Shown: positions 31,750-44,274 of the stretch, one piece after another
How the letters are laid out: each line of letters begins with the position of its first letter
How positions within the stretch are numbered: position 1 is the first letter of the stretch
Origin: Humulus lupulus
Taxonomy: Eukaryota > Streptophyta > Magnoliopsida > Rosales > Cannabaceae
DNA: 64,000 bases
NCBI RefSeq assembly: GCF_963169125.1
Contig: NC_084802.1
Coordinates: forward strand, 33,138,107-33,202,106
Direction of reading: 5' to 3'
Position numbers and translations under genes: made by a program
The notes under the pieces: generated by a model
Databases searched by the model: none
Told to the model about the DNA's origin: nothing
What the model saw: the letters and a program-made list of their open reading frames with translations, nothing else

Positions 31750-34224
31750 TGTAACGTCCCAAATTACCTAATAAGGCTTAGGGCCTTGATTAGGGGGGCG
31801 AAAGGGAAAATTATGGAATTTTATGTTTATGTGAGATATATTTATGTGTAATTATGTGAATATGAGAGTTATATGATAATATGACTAGATATGCATGTTT
31901 AGGTGTATGAAATATGCATGGGGCCTGTTTCTTATTAGAAGCGAAATTTTCGTAATTTGGCCCATTATGGGCTTAATTGTATGTGTGTGCATATATGTGA
32001 TATATGTGAGAGATCACATTATTATGTGGATTTATTTAGGTGACTCAGCACGAGACGATCCTAGGGAGCAAATTAGTGAGAAAGTCACAACGGGGCCCAA
32101 TACCTGACTCGGGGTGAGTCAAGGGATATTTTGGGTATCTAGTACATTACTGGGTTATCAGGTAATGGGAATAAATAATCGAGGGTATATTTGGAGTCAG
32201 TGATAATAGGAAGGGATACCGGGGATTTTGTCCATTATACCCCCGAGGACGTTTTTGGTACCTCGAGCATCGGGATTTACTTAAGGTTACTTGAACCTTA
32301 AGTAAACTACACAAAACACAAAAACTTTCTTATCAACTCTTCCAATCGACTCCCTCTCTCTCTCTCTCTCCCTCATTCTCTCTCAAGTTTCGGTGAATAC
32401 CTTGAGGAAGCTAAGGGATTATTGGCTGAAAGCTTGGGAAATTGAAAGCCTGAATTTGGGATTGGATTAGCTGCAGCTAGGAGGATTTAATTCACAACTG
32501 AGGTAAGCCATAAACCTTGCTTTTAAGTTGAATGTTTTTTTGGTTTGGTTGTTCTTGAGCTTTGAGGCTCAAGGTTATGAATTTGAGTTTTGGGTGGAGT
32601 TTTGAGTGTGTTGAGCTGGGATTTTGTTGCTGGGAAAATGTTGAATATGTTCTGAGGATTGAATTATAGTTCTAGAAATCATTTGTGAAGATTTTGGTAG
32701 GTTTTTGGTTAGAGAAAACAGAGGAATTATGGGTTCGTAGGGTCAGGTTGTGGCCTTATTCTTGGGGCATTATGACCTATGCGAACCCAGGGCCAGGTGG
32801 GGGGCTTCTGCTTTGGAGGCGTGCCGCGACCCTCTGGGGCAAGTCGTGGCCCTTGTCCTGGTTCCAGGCAGAAGGGCCCTCTAACTTGGGAGGCGCAATG
32901 CGACCCTTAGGGGCAAGTTGCGGTCCGCCTAAGCAGCTTTGGCCACTTTAGGGTTTTAGTGAAGGGAACTCAAACCTAAGGGCTCGGGATCGATTATACT
33001 ACTCAGTTTAGTGGAATTCGACATCCCGAAGGCTAGGACTCGGTCTGGAAGCCTTTTATTGTTCGTTATTGGCAGGATCCTATATTATGGTTGTGACTAG
33101 GTTATCACTAAGGGCTCGGAACCAAGATCGTGCTCGAGGGTCATTCTTATTATTACGATATACTTGGATCTGAGTTAAGAAAACTGCACCCAATACGTGA
33201 TATATGTGATTAGGGCTTGGCCCGACTGTTGATTATAACTATGAATAGGGCTCGGCCCCTGAGAATGAACATGAATTAGGATATACTTAAATGATTTGTA
33301 TTTGGATAACTGTTTAATGAATGCTTGCCTGGTTTGCATAGATAGGGCTCAGCCCCATTAAAGAACATGGTTATTACTGTGTTTGTACTTAATTGGTTAA
33401 GATACCATGAATTATTTGTATGCTTACTTGTATTTTCTGGAGTATGCTTATCTGTATCTGTATCTAAATGTCTGATTAAAGCCTTGACTTATTAGTCAAG
33501 GGCGGCAACAGTGCGTTGCGCGTAGGTCGAGAGGCTCAGGCCCAATCAGGAACGTACTATTACGTTGGCCAACCCTATGGTCGTTGAAAAACAAAGCACT
33601 TGGCTAGCTCTATGGCTAGTTACTCAGAGCTAAGGGTGAGGGCCCCAGGTGACTCTATGGTCACATAGCTAGGGCGCAGGGCCCCGGATTGACTCTATGG
33701 TCAACTATTCAGGGTAGCGGGCCCCAGAATGATCCAATGATCATTTATTTGTAATTGTATGCATGAATGAGTAGGTTATCATTGTTGGGCATGCACATGT
33801 TTAAGTTTTCTTGCTTAGCCTTGGCTCACGGGTGCTATGTGGTGCATGTAAGGGAAAAGGAAAGCTAGACCAGCCATGAGTTGGAGAGCTTCGGTGGCAG
33901 CGTGTACATATGCGGCTGCTCGTCCGCCACGGCCGAGGATATCTTAGAGGAACTAGGGTCGTAAGCTTGATTTTCCCGCTTAGGCCGGCTGATTGTACTT
34001 TTGACTTATATATACACTTTTAAACATCTATTTGTAATATTTTGGGATCCCATGTATGTATTAAACTCTTTAATGAAAATTCAAAGGTTCATTTGACAAA
34101 AAAATTTAACCCTAACCCTTAACATTAACCTTAGTTACACATTTACGACCAAATAACATGATTAGCAAGTCTGACACTATTTAAAATACACAGTGTAACA
34201 TTCTTGGATTAGAAGGACGTTACA
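31750..34224 (+). repeat. E2 3' LTR (2475 bp)
   Basis: Complete: TGTAACGTCCCAAATTACC to AGGACGTTACA. It carries the GC-rich word cluster (about 32725-32940), the hairpin (32992-33019), the three-unit 39-bp array (33631-33748) and the conserved block (33823-33852). A CT microsatellite is at 32354-32370. It defines the uninterrupted form of the LTR that E1 broke on the left side. Confidence 0.9.
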
Positions 34225-34298
34225 ATAATGATACATATCACATATATATGAAATGCAAGAAACCCACACAGGATTTAATATATGCATATATGGAACCT

Positions 34299-34311
34299 GG
34301 CTCTGATGCCA
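34299..34311 (-). other. E8 primer-binding site
   Basis: The minus strand reads TGGCATCAGAGCC, one difference from the standard initiator tRNA-Met complement, 5 bases from the LTR. Confidence 0.8.
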
Positions 34312-34316
34312 ATTAT

Positions 34317-36342
34317 TGGTTTTACGGTACTAAATCAGGTATGCAGCGGAAGCATTTAGGTTGATTATCATTGTACCATCCCCAAGGATCCCTTATATGT
34401 GATATATATTAAAACATAAAGCAATAATGGTAACAGAAAAATACCTCTTGATGCCTATCAAGTGTCCTTGCTTTCTTTTTGTATTAAAAATGATCTTCCT
34501 ATCCAAGCTGATAGAAAATGATGATGATGATGATGATGAAAAACTTACACCATAGTCTTCCAAGCCTACCTCAACACTCAAGGATTAGTGTGGGCTAATA
34601 GGATTCACAAAATTATGTGTTCTTGTTTCTGTCTCGACTCATGAGCAAGAACAGTATGGGAGAGGAGAGAAAATAATTCGATTAAACTTTTTAGGTTTCC
34701 TAAATGTATCGATATATAGATTTAGGATTATACCGATATAATTAAATTAACCCTATAAAATATTATTTAGGTTAAGATAATAATATTTAATAAATATATT
34801 TATTTATTTAAACATTAAATAATCATATTATAAATATTTAAATAAATATTTTTAACCGATTATGTTAATTTAAATATTTAAATAATTAAATATCTAATAA
34901 CCGAATGAGAGAAGCTCTCAACCACTTAAGAGAATATCTCAACCGCTAGGAGTGAATCTCTCAACTACCTTTGAGAGAATATCTCAACCACATTAAAATA
35001 TCTATAATTAACTTTTAAATTTAAATAAATATTTAATTTTTGAATTAAAATAATAATCAAAAATTAAACCCATTGGGCTCCACCCTATGATGTAGGCGCC
35101 CACTATTGTTCTTACACATTGGTTGGCGCCAATGTTGTTGTCCAAACAACATAGGTGGAGCACCACCTTGTCCAGACAGACATAGGTGGCGCCAACATCT
35201 GTCTTGTCCAAACAATGGTGTTTTCCCAATTTATTTAACATTAAATTTAATATTAATTATTTATTATAAAATAAATAATTACAATTTTCCCTTGCAAAAT
35301 AAATTCTCCCTTCTCTTTTATTTTGTGACATCCGTACCCTTGACAGTGTGGTATAGAGGCAACTCGGGGACCATGGACCTATAACACTAAGCTCCAATAA
35401 ATCAGATTATTTATTGAGCTCATCAATACAATAATCTTATTTATTAATTTTATTATTACTCCACTATAAATATGGAATTTCACTCTTAGTTATTATAGAA
35501 TTATATTTACGGAGTTTATTAGCAGTAGTCCATTGATATAATCAATACCAGTAGTTCGTCCTCCTGTTATCGGTTCATAATTAGAATTGGTCAAAATTAT
35601 TGATTTACCCTTCTAATTATCTCTTTATCATTTAGTGCCATTAATTCACCAGTGAAAGTTAATTTAGATCAAATCTAAATTTGTGCACAACTTTTCAGTT
35701 CCATAATTAACACTGAAAGGGAACCAATATTCGATCTGTTAGCAAAGTCAGAATTCCATCTTGTAAAATTTGTTCCCAGCCATCCATGTTACTTAATTCC
35801 CAAAACAAAAGTTGTAAGCTTCATTAATAAAGAAACTTTAACGGGTGAATCAAAGAACTTAGTAAACATGAACAGGAGTTAATGAATACTCAGGATTTAG
35901 ACTGATCTACTAATTGATCATCTAAGTGATATGAATTAAGTATTTATAATAAACGGCAAGTTCTATAAAGAAATTAATTCATATCGGTCCAGTCATATAT
36001 AATCATAATTATATACAGCACATTTACTAAGATGTCTATCTACATCAGCAATCCAAATCTAAATTGCTTGCACTGAATAACGTGTTTAGTAAACCGTACT
36101 AGCAACCATTGATTAAAGATTTCATACTTTAATATGTTGCTGACAATTTTATTCATTGTGTATGATCTTAATTCTCTCGTATTCATACAAAATCATACCC
36201 TCCTAAAAGAATATGGAATTTTCTGATATTCATATACTAAAATTATTTAAATAATAATTTAATAATAAAACATATTTAAATTGTGCACTTTATTTAATAT
36301 TGAAAATGTCTAATACAACTTTTTAGGGCATAACCCTTAACA
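34317..36342 (-). repeat. E8 5' LTR (about 2.0 kb)
   Basis: On the plus strand it begins TGGTTTTACGG and ends CCCTTAACA. It includes a GAT microsatellite (34519-34539), TCTCAACCRC repeats (34915-34992), and a cluster of AGGTGGCGCCA-like words (35085-35220). Only 35771-36342 is shared with E7, so the outer left limit rests on the primer site alone. Confidence 0.6.
34519..34539. repeat. GAT microsatellite
   Basis: About seven GAT/ATG triplets inside the E8 LTR. Confidence 0.9.
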
Positions 36343-36501
36343 CATAAGAGCTTGAGGTATTTCTTCACCCAGACAGACCTAAACATGAGACAGAGACGTT
36401 GGCTAGAGTTGGTAAAGGATTATGACTGTTAGATCCTCTATCATCCGAGGAAAGCCAATGTAGTGGCAGATGCTTTGAGTCAGAGGGGGCCAGGACAGTT
36501 G

Positions 36502-39500
36502 TGTAACAACTCGGATTTTCAAGACTCGATAATGCGGAAATATAAATGTTTTCATTTAACAAAAAGTCTCAAAAACTCGTATAAAAAAAACTTTTTAAAA
36601 AGTCGTATGGTCATACTTAACATTTAGTTACAAACATATTTTATAAAGAGTAGAGTGAGCCTAGTTTAGGAAAATTACACAACATTTCCAAAGATAAAAC
36701 GGCTTCCCAAAAGGTCGGTCCACATGTACATTTGCAAGGTAGACTCCAGCGCTCACTGCTCTGCCTTGCCCTTGCTCTTACCTACAACATGAAACAACTA
36801 GGTAAGCGAAAACGCTTAGTAAGTTCAACCTTAAAACAAAGCATGTAGAGAATTAGGGTCCTGTCAAACTTATGGTCATGTCTGATAACTAATGATAAAT
36901 TATTTCCTATAAACAGATAAATTCCTGCACTCAGAAAATCCCAGAACAAGCAGATATATTATATCACAACTATATCTTATCAACAAATATATCCATGCAC
37001 TCAGAAAAATCCCAGAGCAAGCAGATATATTATATCACGACTATATCTTATCAACAAATATATCCCTGCACTCAGAAAATCCCAGAGCAAGTAGATATAT
37101 CATATCACAATATAATTCAAGACCAACGCTCAACAATTTCCAACAATTCAGGCATAACGCGCCCTCCAACATAATTGCTAATCTGTAAGAGAGAACCGAG
37201 TCTCAACACTAAGATCTAGCCAATAAATATCTCCATCAAGGTAACTATTGCGTTACCTAGGGCATCACTACTTATCCAAGAGTGAAATTGAACTTACACG
37301 GTTTTACAGAGACTTCTATGCTAATCAGTGGTGCAGGTGAGCAGTTGCCCCTAGGATGTTCAGCCTCACTCAATCTGGCAACCCCTAGTATCTCTAGGCA
37401 CTCTCACTGAATGGCCAATATTCACGGCTGCTATCCAGGAATAACTTATCTGAGGACTTGCTCGGGTTCTAACCATTCACTGATTAAGTAAGCATGAGGG
37501 CCCCTAGGTCCCATTTATTTTGGCGCCCCTAGGTTTAACCAGCTAATCCTCACCTCTTGGCCACTCGTCGCGGTAATGAGCCGGACATAATAAAATCAAG
37601 CAGTGTGACGGGGATCAACCGTCTTGGATATGACGGATATCTACCGTTCATATTTTCTAAATCAACACTCACTAGACTAACGTCTCTAAGCAACTTTCTA
37701 CGACAGTCTATATATATGCGTGTATCCCTATCCTAACATACAATACAATAATCGTTTCATGTTGCAATCATACAATATAAGTTGACTTACTTGGAGTCCT
37801 TAGCACTCAGCAGGTTTTCACCCTCCAACGTTCAATCCAGTTACGCTTAGCCAATACTGTAGTTATCCATACAGTATACTCGGATTAATTATGGCACTCA
37901 TAATTCATTATTATTATTTTGGGCAGTTTGGTCATTTTCAAAATCATTTGTAAGGATTAATGATCCTTATTTGGTTTTTAAACCCATTAAGGAAATTCAT
38001 ACAAAATATTTGAGACTAAACCCTAAGTCTCAGGGAGACCTATCCTATGGTCTCGATACCTAGGCTCGGGTATCACAATAGTATTTTCCCACGATCCGCT
38101 AAAAATCTTATTCTTTAAAGGTATCGCTATTAACCCGCACTTTCGACAAGTTGGTTAAAATATATAAGATTTTAGCTTGTATTATATCCAGAAAATACTA
38201 ATAAATTCCTTAATTATTTTTTAAGAAAATAAACTCTTAATGTTCCTTTTATTTTTCTTAAGGTTTTAATCTCTAAAAAAATGTTTTAGGAAAATAACCC
38301 AATTTGTCTTAATTAGGAAAACCATTAAAATTTTCCCATCTTGACTAGTTAATTTTTCAAAATCAATTAATCAATTTTACTTACTAGAAAAATAATTCAC
38401 TTAATAATTTTCTCAAAATATAGGGTTTTAACCTCTTTTAATTTATTAACTATTAATAAATTAAATCTCTTATTTTTTAAAAAGAATAAAAATTATTTAA
38501 TAAAAATAATTCACACTCAACTCAAAGTGGTAATTTTAGTGAAAATATGTTTTCAAGACTTACCAAGTTTATATCTTGCCATAAGCAAAATTTTACTTTT
38601 TACCGTGAGTTCCAAAATCTCATTTTTGCACTAAGTGAGAAAACTCTATTTTTTACATTTTTAACTACATATTTTGTTAGTTCATAACTTGAAATTTACT
38701 TACCCAATTGTTACCAAAATTTCCCAATTCAATTTTTGGTATGCCATTTAGGTCTTTGTAAAATATTAGGTCAAAATGAGCATTTTTTATTGGTGAAATT
38801 ATTTTCCAACAATGAGGTAAAAATGACCTTATTTTCAAGTCCTTATTTTTTCCAAACTTTGACAGTTAATAACTTTCAAACCGTTCAGTATTTTCTTACC
38901 AAATTTTACAATGGAATACTAGGTTATGCTAAAAATATGTCCACAAAATTATAGAAAAATTGGGTTCATTTTCCCTATACAGTTGCTGTCCAAACTTGGT
39001 TCCGAAAATAAGAATACGAAAAAATAGTTTTTTACCTAAACTTTGAAATAGCATAACTTACTCAATTCTAAACATTTTTTTAATGTTTCAAAAGCTCAAT
39101 CTTATGTACTCAATCTCAACAACATCACAGTACAATTAAATTTTACAAAATCAATATACAGTGGATGCTAGACCCCTTGGAAGTCACAGCTCAAAACATG
39201 TATTTTGTTTTAAGGTTTCCTACAAAACCCTTGGGGGTTTTGGTTCTTATTTTCAAAAATCAATACACAAGCATCATAAAATTTATAAAACAACTACCAT
39301 AACCTTATTACATCACCAATAAGAAACTTTAAGCATTAACTATACAAAATAATGCTTAAAACTAAAAATCATACAATAACAACCATAAAAGTAAACTTTT
39401 TACCTCTTTGGTGTTCTTGCTTAAGGTGTGGATCTTCCTAATAGCTTTGGCTCCTTCAAAACCTTTCAAAAACCCTAACCAACTCCCCCCAATAACATAG

Positions 39501-40439
39501 ATAATTAGCTATTTGAAACTCTATGAATAAAACTTTACAAAGGTCTAGATTATTGAAACTTTACCTTAGGGAAAACCCTTCCTAGACCAAGCTTAGCTTC
39601 CAAGTCTCCTTAGTGTTCTTGAGGTTGAAGGTGGAGAGAAAACTTTGAGAGACTTTTCAAAAAAGGATGATAGTGAAATGGGAGAGAGATGTGGTCGGTT
39701 GGGGACGGTTAGAAGAGTTTATCAAACTCTAAAATTCCTAAAAACACTTAAGTGCTTTACTACCCACTTGCCCACTTGACATTATCCCTAATTTTTAAAT
39801 AAATGGGATTAAACTTAATCAAAATCTTGTCATCCTCATTTAATTCTTCACATGGCCGGCCACCTTATCCTATATATATCCATTTATATATATATATTTT
39901 ATAAAGGTGAATCAATATTTCATAAGAAGAAAAGACCAAATTGACTTTTGATACATTTTTCACTCTTATTAAGTTTTAATCACAAAACTTAACATTAAAT
40001 AATTAAATTAAATGTCTCTCACATTTAATTTAATTAATCACACTATAAATTTAACCTAAGGTCCACTCATGGAATAAAATTCCCCATTTCAGTAAAATTA
40101 AGCATTTAACACAAAATGCCCTAAAATTTCCATTTTCTCTTAGGTTTATTATTTTTGACCAAAATTTAATTTTTATGAATGTATTTTATGCCCAAATATA
40201 TTTGCCATAGCTTTTCATTTTATTTTCTAAGATTTTTTTACCCGATTAGGGTTTTTGTGTCAGTCCAAGACCGAAAGTCTTATCTAGACTTTTAAATCAC
40301 AAAATTCATATTTTGGCTAGCAATAACTCATGGAATAATTTCCAAACAAAATATAATATTATTTAAAACAATATTCTTAACCCGGGGAAAAATCCTAACC
40401 CGAGTCATTTAAAGGTACCCGAAAACGCAGGACGTTACA
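36502..40439 (-). mobile_element. E10: solo LTR of a large Tekay-like element (3938 bp)
   Basis: On the minus strand it starts TGTAACGTCCTGCG and ends GAGTTGTTACA. AGTTG occurs on both sides (36497-36501 and 40440-40444). Removing it joins the RNase H/integrase reading frame of E9. There is no primer site, polypurine tract or gag-pol inside. A 70-71-bp tandem array (36896-37115) is present, and a weak version of the conserved LTR block lies at 36777-36823. AT-rich; ORFs such as 38736-38954 are not credible genes. Confidence 0.85.
36896..37115. repeat. Three tandem 70-bp units in solo LTR E10
   Basis: The word TGCACTCAGAAAA recurs at 36926, 36996 and 37067, each followed by ATCCCAGARCAAG and a TATATTATATCAC stretch. 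Confidence 0.9.
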
Positions 40440-42000
40440 AGTTGTTTAGTTCGAAGCAGATATCAAAGGAATTGGCAGAAGACATAACCAGAGCAAAGAT
40501 AGAGTTGGTAGTGGGTCGGTTGGCCAATATTACTTTGCAGTCTACTCTCCTGGAGAGAATATAGGAAGGCCATGATGGGTGATTCACAATTGATGAAGCT
40601 TAGAGAGGATGTCTTGGCTGGAATAGCTAAGGACTATTCCATTACAGAGACGGGTTTGCTGAGATACAAGGATCAGATTTGTGTTCCGATGGACATGGGT
40701 ATCAGGCAAAAGATCCTTGATGAATCCCATACCACACTGTATTCATTACATCCATCCACCACGAAGATGTATCTGAATCTAAGGTCATTGTATTGGTGGC
40801 CTGGGATGAAGAAGGACGTGGTCGACTATGTGGAAAAGTGTTTAACCTGTCAGCAGGTAAAAGTTGAACACCAGCAGCCAGCAGGGTTGTTACAACCTTT
40901 AGGTATTCCCAAATGGAAATGGGAAGATATTACTATGGACTTTGTAGGAGGCTTGCCCCAGGATAGTGGGGCAATATGACTCGGTATGGGTGAAAGTAGA
41001 CAGATATACCAAGTCAGCTCATTTTTTGCCAGTGAAGACAAACTATAATGGGGACCAATATGCAGAGCTGTATGTGAGGGAGATTGTACGTCTCCATGGG
41101 ATTCTGAAATTTATAGTGTCGGGTCGGGATCCCACTTTTACCTCGAAGTTTTGGGGTAACTTACAGAAGGCTATGGGGACTCAGTTGAAGTTCAGTACAG
41201 CCTATCATCCTCAGATAGACGGGCAGTCTGAGAGGACGATTCAGATATTGGAGGACATGCTTAGAGCATGAATGCTCCATTTTTTAGGGATCTTGGAGTA
41301 AGTATCTTCCGTTGATTGATTTTTCATATAATAACAGTTATCAATCAACGATTGGAGTAACTCCATAGGAGATACTGTATGGAAGGAAGTGTAGGTCGCC
41401 CATTCATTTGAATGAGATGGGAGAAAGGAAGTATTTGGGCCCATAGATGGTTCAGAGGACTAATGAGGCTATTGAGAAGTCTGCGCTCGAATGCTCACCT
41501 CACAGAGTGGACAGAAAATCTACGCTAACCCTAATCGTAGGGATGTGGAGTTCCAGGTAGGGGGGCCACATATTTTTGTGAGTTTCACCATTGCGGGGAG
41601 TAAAGAGGTTTGGAAAGCAGGGCAAGTTGAGCCTTAGGTTCGTAGGACCTTTCGAGATCCTAGAGAGGATCAGGCAGGTAGCCTATAGATTGGTTCTGCT
41701 CCCATCATTATCAGGAGCTCATGATGTATTTCACATCTCAATGCTTCGGACGTATGTGTCAGATACGACCCATGTATTGGGATATGAGGATCTGGAGCTA
41801 CAGATGCATTTTTCTTATGAGGAGCAACCAATTCAGATCCTAGATAAAAAAAGACAAGGTTCTAAGGAACAAGACGATTCCTCTAGTTAAAGTTTTATGG
41901 AGGAATAGCAAGGTCGAGGAATCGACCTGGGAGCTAGAGTCGATTATGCGGGATCAACACCCCGAGTTATTCAGGTAAATTTCGAGGACAAAATTTTCAG

Positions 42001-42014
42001 TAGGAGGGGATATT
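42001..42014 (+). other. E9 polypurine tract
   Basis: TAGGAGGGGATATT directly precedes the LTR start. Confidence 0.85.
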
Positions 42015-42652
42015 TGTAACGTCCCAAATTTGCTAATAAGGCTTAGTGTCTTGATTAGTGTGCCAAGAGAACATAATTGGATTTATATGTGAAATTAATT
42101 GAACATATTTGTGATTATGTGGCATATATTAATTATATGGTAATATGAATATATATATATGCATGTTTATGTGTATTAGATATGCATGTGGGCATGTTCT
42201 TGTTAATGAGGACATATTTGTAATTTTGATGTATTGAGGGTATAAATGTAGTTATATGTGTTATATGATTAAGACCCCATTATTATGTGGATACATTTTC
42301 AATACTTGGCTCGAGGCGATCCTAGTGAGCGAGTTAGCAGAAAAGTCACAACGGGATCAAATACCCGGCTCAGGGTGAGTCTAGGGGTATTTTTGGCAAA
42401 CTTAGTACGTAGACGGGATTTATTGAGTAATGGGTAGTTGTTTGGTGATTATTTGAGTATGTCAGGATTAATTAGTAATTTATAGGGCCACTTGAGGATT
42501 AGTGGGAAATGTGGAAAATGACGATATCACCCTTGGGGGCATTAAAGAGTAAGGCTTTGATTTAGGGGCACTTTAGTCTTTTAGTGTCAATGGATAGACT
42601 TAGGCAACCTTGAGAAAAAACCAGAATCATAAAGACACTTTCAGCTCACATT

Positions 42653-42656
42653 CCCC

Positions 42657-42701
<45 letters not shown>
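42653..42701. repeat. Poly-C followed by CT microsatellite
   Basis: About 15 C then about 17 CT units in the E9 LTR. The E2 LTR has a shorter CT run at the matching position (32354-32370). Confidence 0.95.
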
Positions 42702-42702
<1 letters not shown>

Positions 42703-43607
42703 CCTTGGGAAACATTTGAAGTTCTTGGAGAATTGGCTTAGGAAAATTGAAGGCTGGAGGCTAGGATTAATTGAGGTTCGGTTCAAGGGGTCGAAATCAC
42801 TACTAAGGTAAGCTTTACAACCTAATTTTACTATGAATTTTCTGATTAGTTTATGTTTTGACTGAGTTTTAGTGCTAACTTTGGGTGTTGAGTTGGGATA
42901 AGATTGTGTTTGGTTTCTAGGGTAAATAAGATGCCTAGGTTGTGTTGTTGAGAGTTCTAGACTCAATTGTGGCTTGGGTTTGTGTTTAGGGTGGATTTTT
43001 GTGATTTTGGCTTGGGGAAAACGTTGGAATTTCTTAGTTCGCGGGGCCACGCCACGGCCCGCATGAACTTAGGGCCTAGGGGGGTTCATTTAATCGCCTT
43101 AGCGCCGCAACACTGGGTAGGTTGCGCCGTGGCACATTGTCTAGGAAATGCACCTGGGAGGCTCTCTGACTTGTAGAGGGTCGTGTCGCTTTGGGGGGGG
43201 TTGCCACGGCTCAAATAGGGAGTTTTGGTCCAATAGGGTTTTTAAGCTCGGGAACTCAAACCTAAAGGCTCGGGAAGGATTCTACTAACTAGTTTAGTAG
43301 AATTCGAGGTCCTGAAGGCTAGAAATTTACCTTGGAGCTCTTAAATAGTCTAGGGGATTGATAGTTATTCATTATTGCGTTGTGGCTAGGTTACACCGCT
43401 AGGGTTCAGAAATAGGGATTGTGCTCGAGATCGCCATATTCTATTTGCTCGGGACCAAAGGTAAGAAAACTGCACCCTGGTTGTGATCGAGGCTCAGACC
43501 CCTGATATTGGATGTGACTGTGATTATAAATGTGACTACTCGTCTGAGCATGCTTGTATATGATGCATTTGATTGTGTATTATGCAATCTATATGTTTAA
43601 TCTGGAA

Positions 43608-43735
43608 GCTCGGCCTAAGGGAGCCGAGGCCGACAGCAAGCGTGTCGAACGCAGATCGGCCTAAGAGAGTCGAGGTCGACAATAAGATCTGAGAGCTCGA
43701 CCTAAGAGAGTCGGGCCTGAACATCACCTAAATAT
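43608..43735 (+). repeat. Tandem CTCGGCCTAAG units in E9 LTR
   Basis: Three units start near 43608, 43654 and 43694 with GCTCGGCCTAAGGGAG, GATCGGCCTAAGAGAG and GCTCGACCTAAGAGAG. Unit lengths are 46 and 40 bp. Confidence 0.85.
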
Positions 43736-44274
43736 TCAAAAGTGTCGATTGCACTTGTCTAATTCATTGATTGTTAAATTGGTTTATGTGTTTAATTTAG
43801 CAGATCATTACTACTAAGCTTATGATTTATATTATGTTTTTTATTGAATTTGTTGATTCAAGTTTTCTTGTTGAGCATTGGCTCACGGGTGCTATGTGGT
43901 GCAAGTAAGGGAAATGGGAAGTTGGACAAGTCATGAGTTAGAGAGCTTTAGGGGCGGTGTGTACATTTGCAGCTGCTCGACCGCCACGGCCAAGGGATCA
44001 GTAGGGACTAGAGCCAAAAACTTAATTTTTCCGCTTAGGTCGACCTATGTTGTAATTGATTTTGAAGTTGTAAATGTCTTGTAAACACTTATTTTTAGGA
44101 TCCCATGTATAGACTAAAACTTTTAATGAAAACAACTATTTCTACGATCAAAATATTTAAACCCTAATCCACTAATTGTCCTTAGTTACATGTTTATATC
44201 CAAATGACTTGATTAACAAGTCCAACGCTATTTAAAATAAACAGTGTAAAGGTTTGGCTATCCAAGGAGTTACA

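Larger units (their letters stand above)
4377..34224 (+). mobile_element. E2: Tekay-like chromovirus (Ty3/gypsy), heavily nested
   Basis: The scattered plus-strand parts belong together by order and orientation: 5' LTR remainder (4377-6812), primer site (6816), leader (to 7091), gag-protease-RT (18629-20420), the last codons of pol and the polypurine tract (31653-31749), and 3' LTR (31750-34224). The two LTRs are the same family and differ at about one base in ten by eye, so this is an old insertion. E1, E3 and the E5-E6-E7 block lie inside it. The pairing of the two LTRs into one element is inference. Confidence 0.7.
34225..36342 (-). mobile_element. E8: copia LTR with primer site, remainder outside
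   Basis: On the minus strand a TG...CA LTR (36342 to 34317) is followed by a primer-binding site (34299-34311) and 74 bp of leader before the E2 3' LTR begins. The right edge separates codons of E9 RNase H (the HKSL motif resumes at 36343). The simplest reading is that a minus-strand copia inserted into E9 and was later hit by E2. Confidence 0.65.
36343..41978 (+). pseudogene. E9 pol: RNase H end, integrase, chromodomain-like tail (split by E10)
   Basis: [20 protein letters not shown] and KANVVADALSQRGPGQL precede E10; after it the same frame resumes with SSKQISKELAEDI. Integrase has LHPSTTKMYLNLRSLYWW and [12 protein letters not shown] (HHCC), then TMDFVGGLP, GRDPTFTSKFW and QIDGQSERTIQILED (DDE). 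The tail reads VGPFEILERIRQVAYRLVL and PIQILDKK, ending HPELFR before TAA at 41976. A stop in ILYHP, a stop near 40563, a frameshift near 40970 and a TGA near 41269 inactivate it. Confidence 0.85.
36343..44274 (+). mobile_element. E9: Tekay-like chromovirus, 3' half
   Basis: RNase H and integrase (36343-36501 and 40445-41978), polypurine tract (42001-42014) and 3' LTR (42015-44274). The element continues left beyond E8, outside the window. Its right LTR edge joins copia sequence (E11), so E9 was inserted in E11. It is interrupted by solo LTR E10. Confidence 0.8.
42015..44274 (+). repeat. E9 3' LTR (2260 bp)
   Basis: TGTAACGTCCCAAATTTGC to AAGGAGTTACA. Related to but clearly distinct from the E2 LTR. 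It carries a C-run plus CT microsatellite (42653-42701), the GC-rich cluster (about 43040-43210), a perfect-stem version of the hairpin (43278-43305), a three-unit tandem array (43608-43735) and the conserved block (43880-43909). Confidence 0.9.

Noticed and set aside
32685..32951. 88-aa plus-strand ORF
   Set aside because: Same GC-rich LTR cluster as 5288-5491 in the other E2 LTR.
31066..36342. E7 and E8 as the two LTRs of one copia element
   Set aside because: The DNA between them is the end of a Tekay pol plus its 3' LTR, and the flanks show no shared target duplication.
36896..37115. Regular repeats that might suggest a CRISPR array
   Set aside because: They are contiguous 70-bp tandem units without unique spacers, inside a plant LTR.
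38736..38954. 72-aa ORF in E10
   Set aside because: Lies in an AT-rich solo LTR; no motif and wrong context for a gene.
42646..43050. 134-aa minus-strand ORF ending in a Glu-Arg repeat
   Set aside because: Its C-terminal part is the CT microsatellite read in reverse; inside the E9 LTR.
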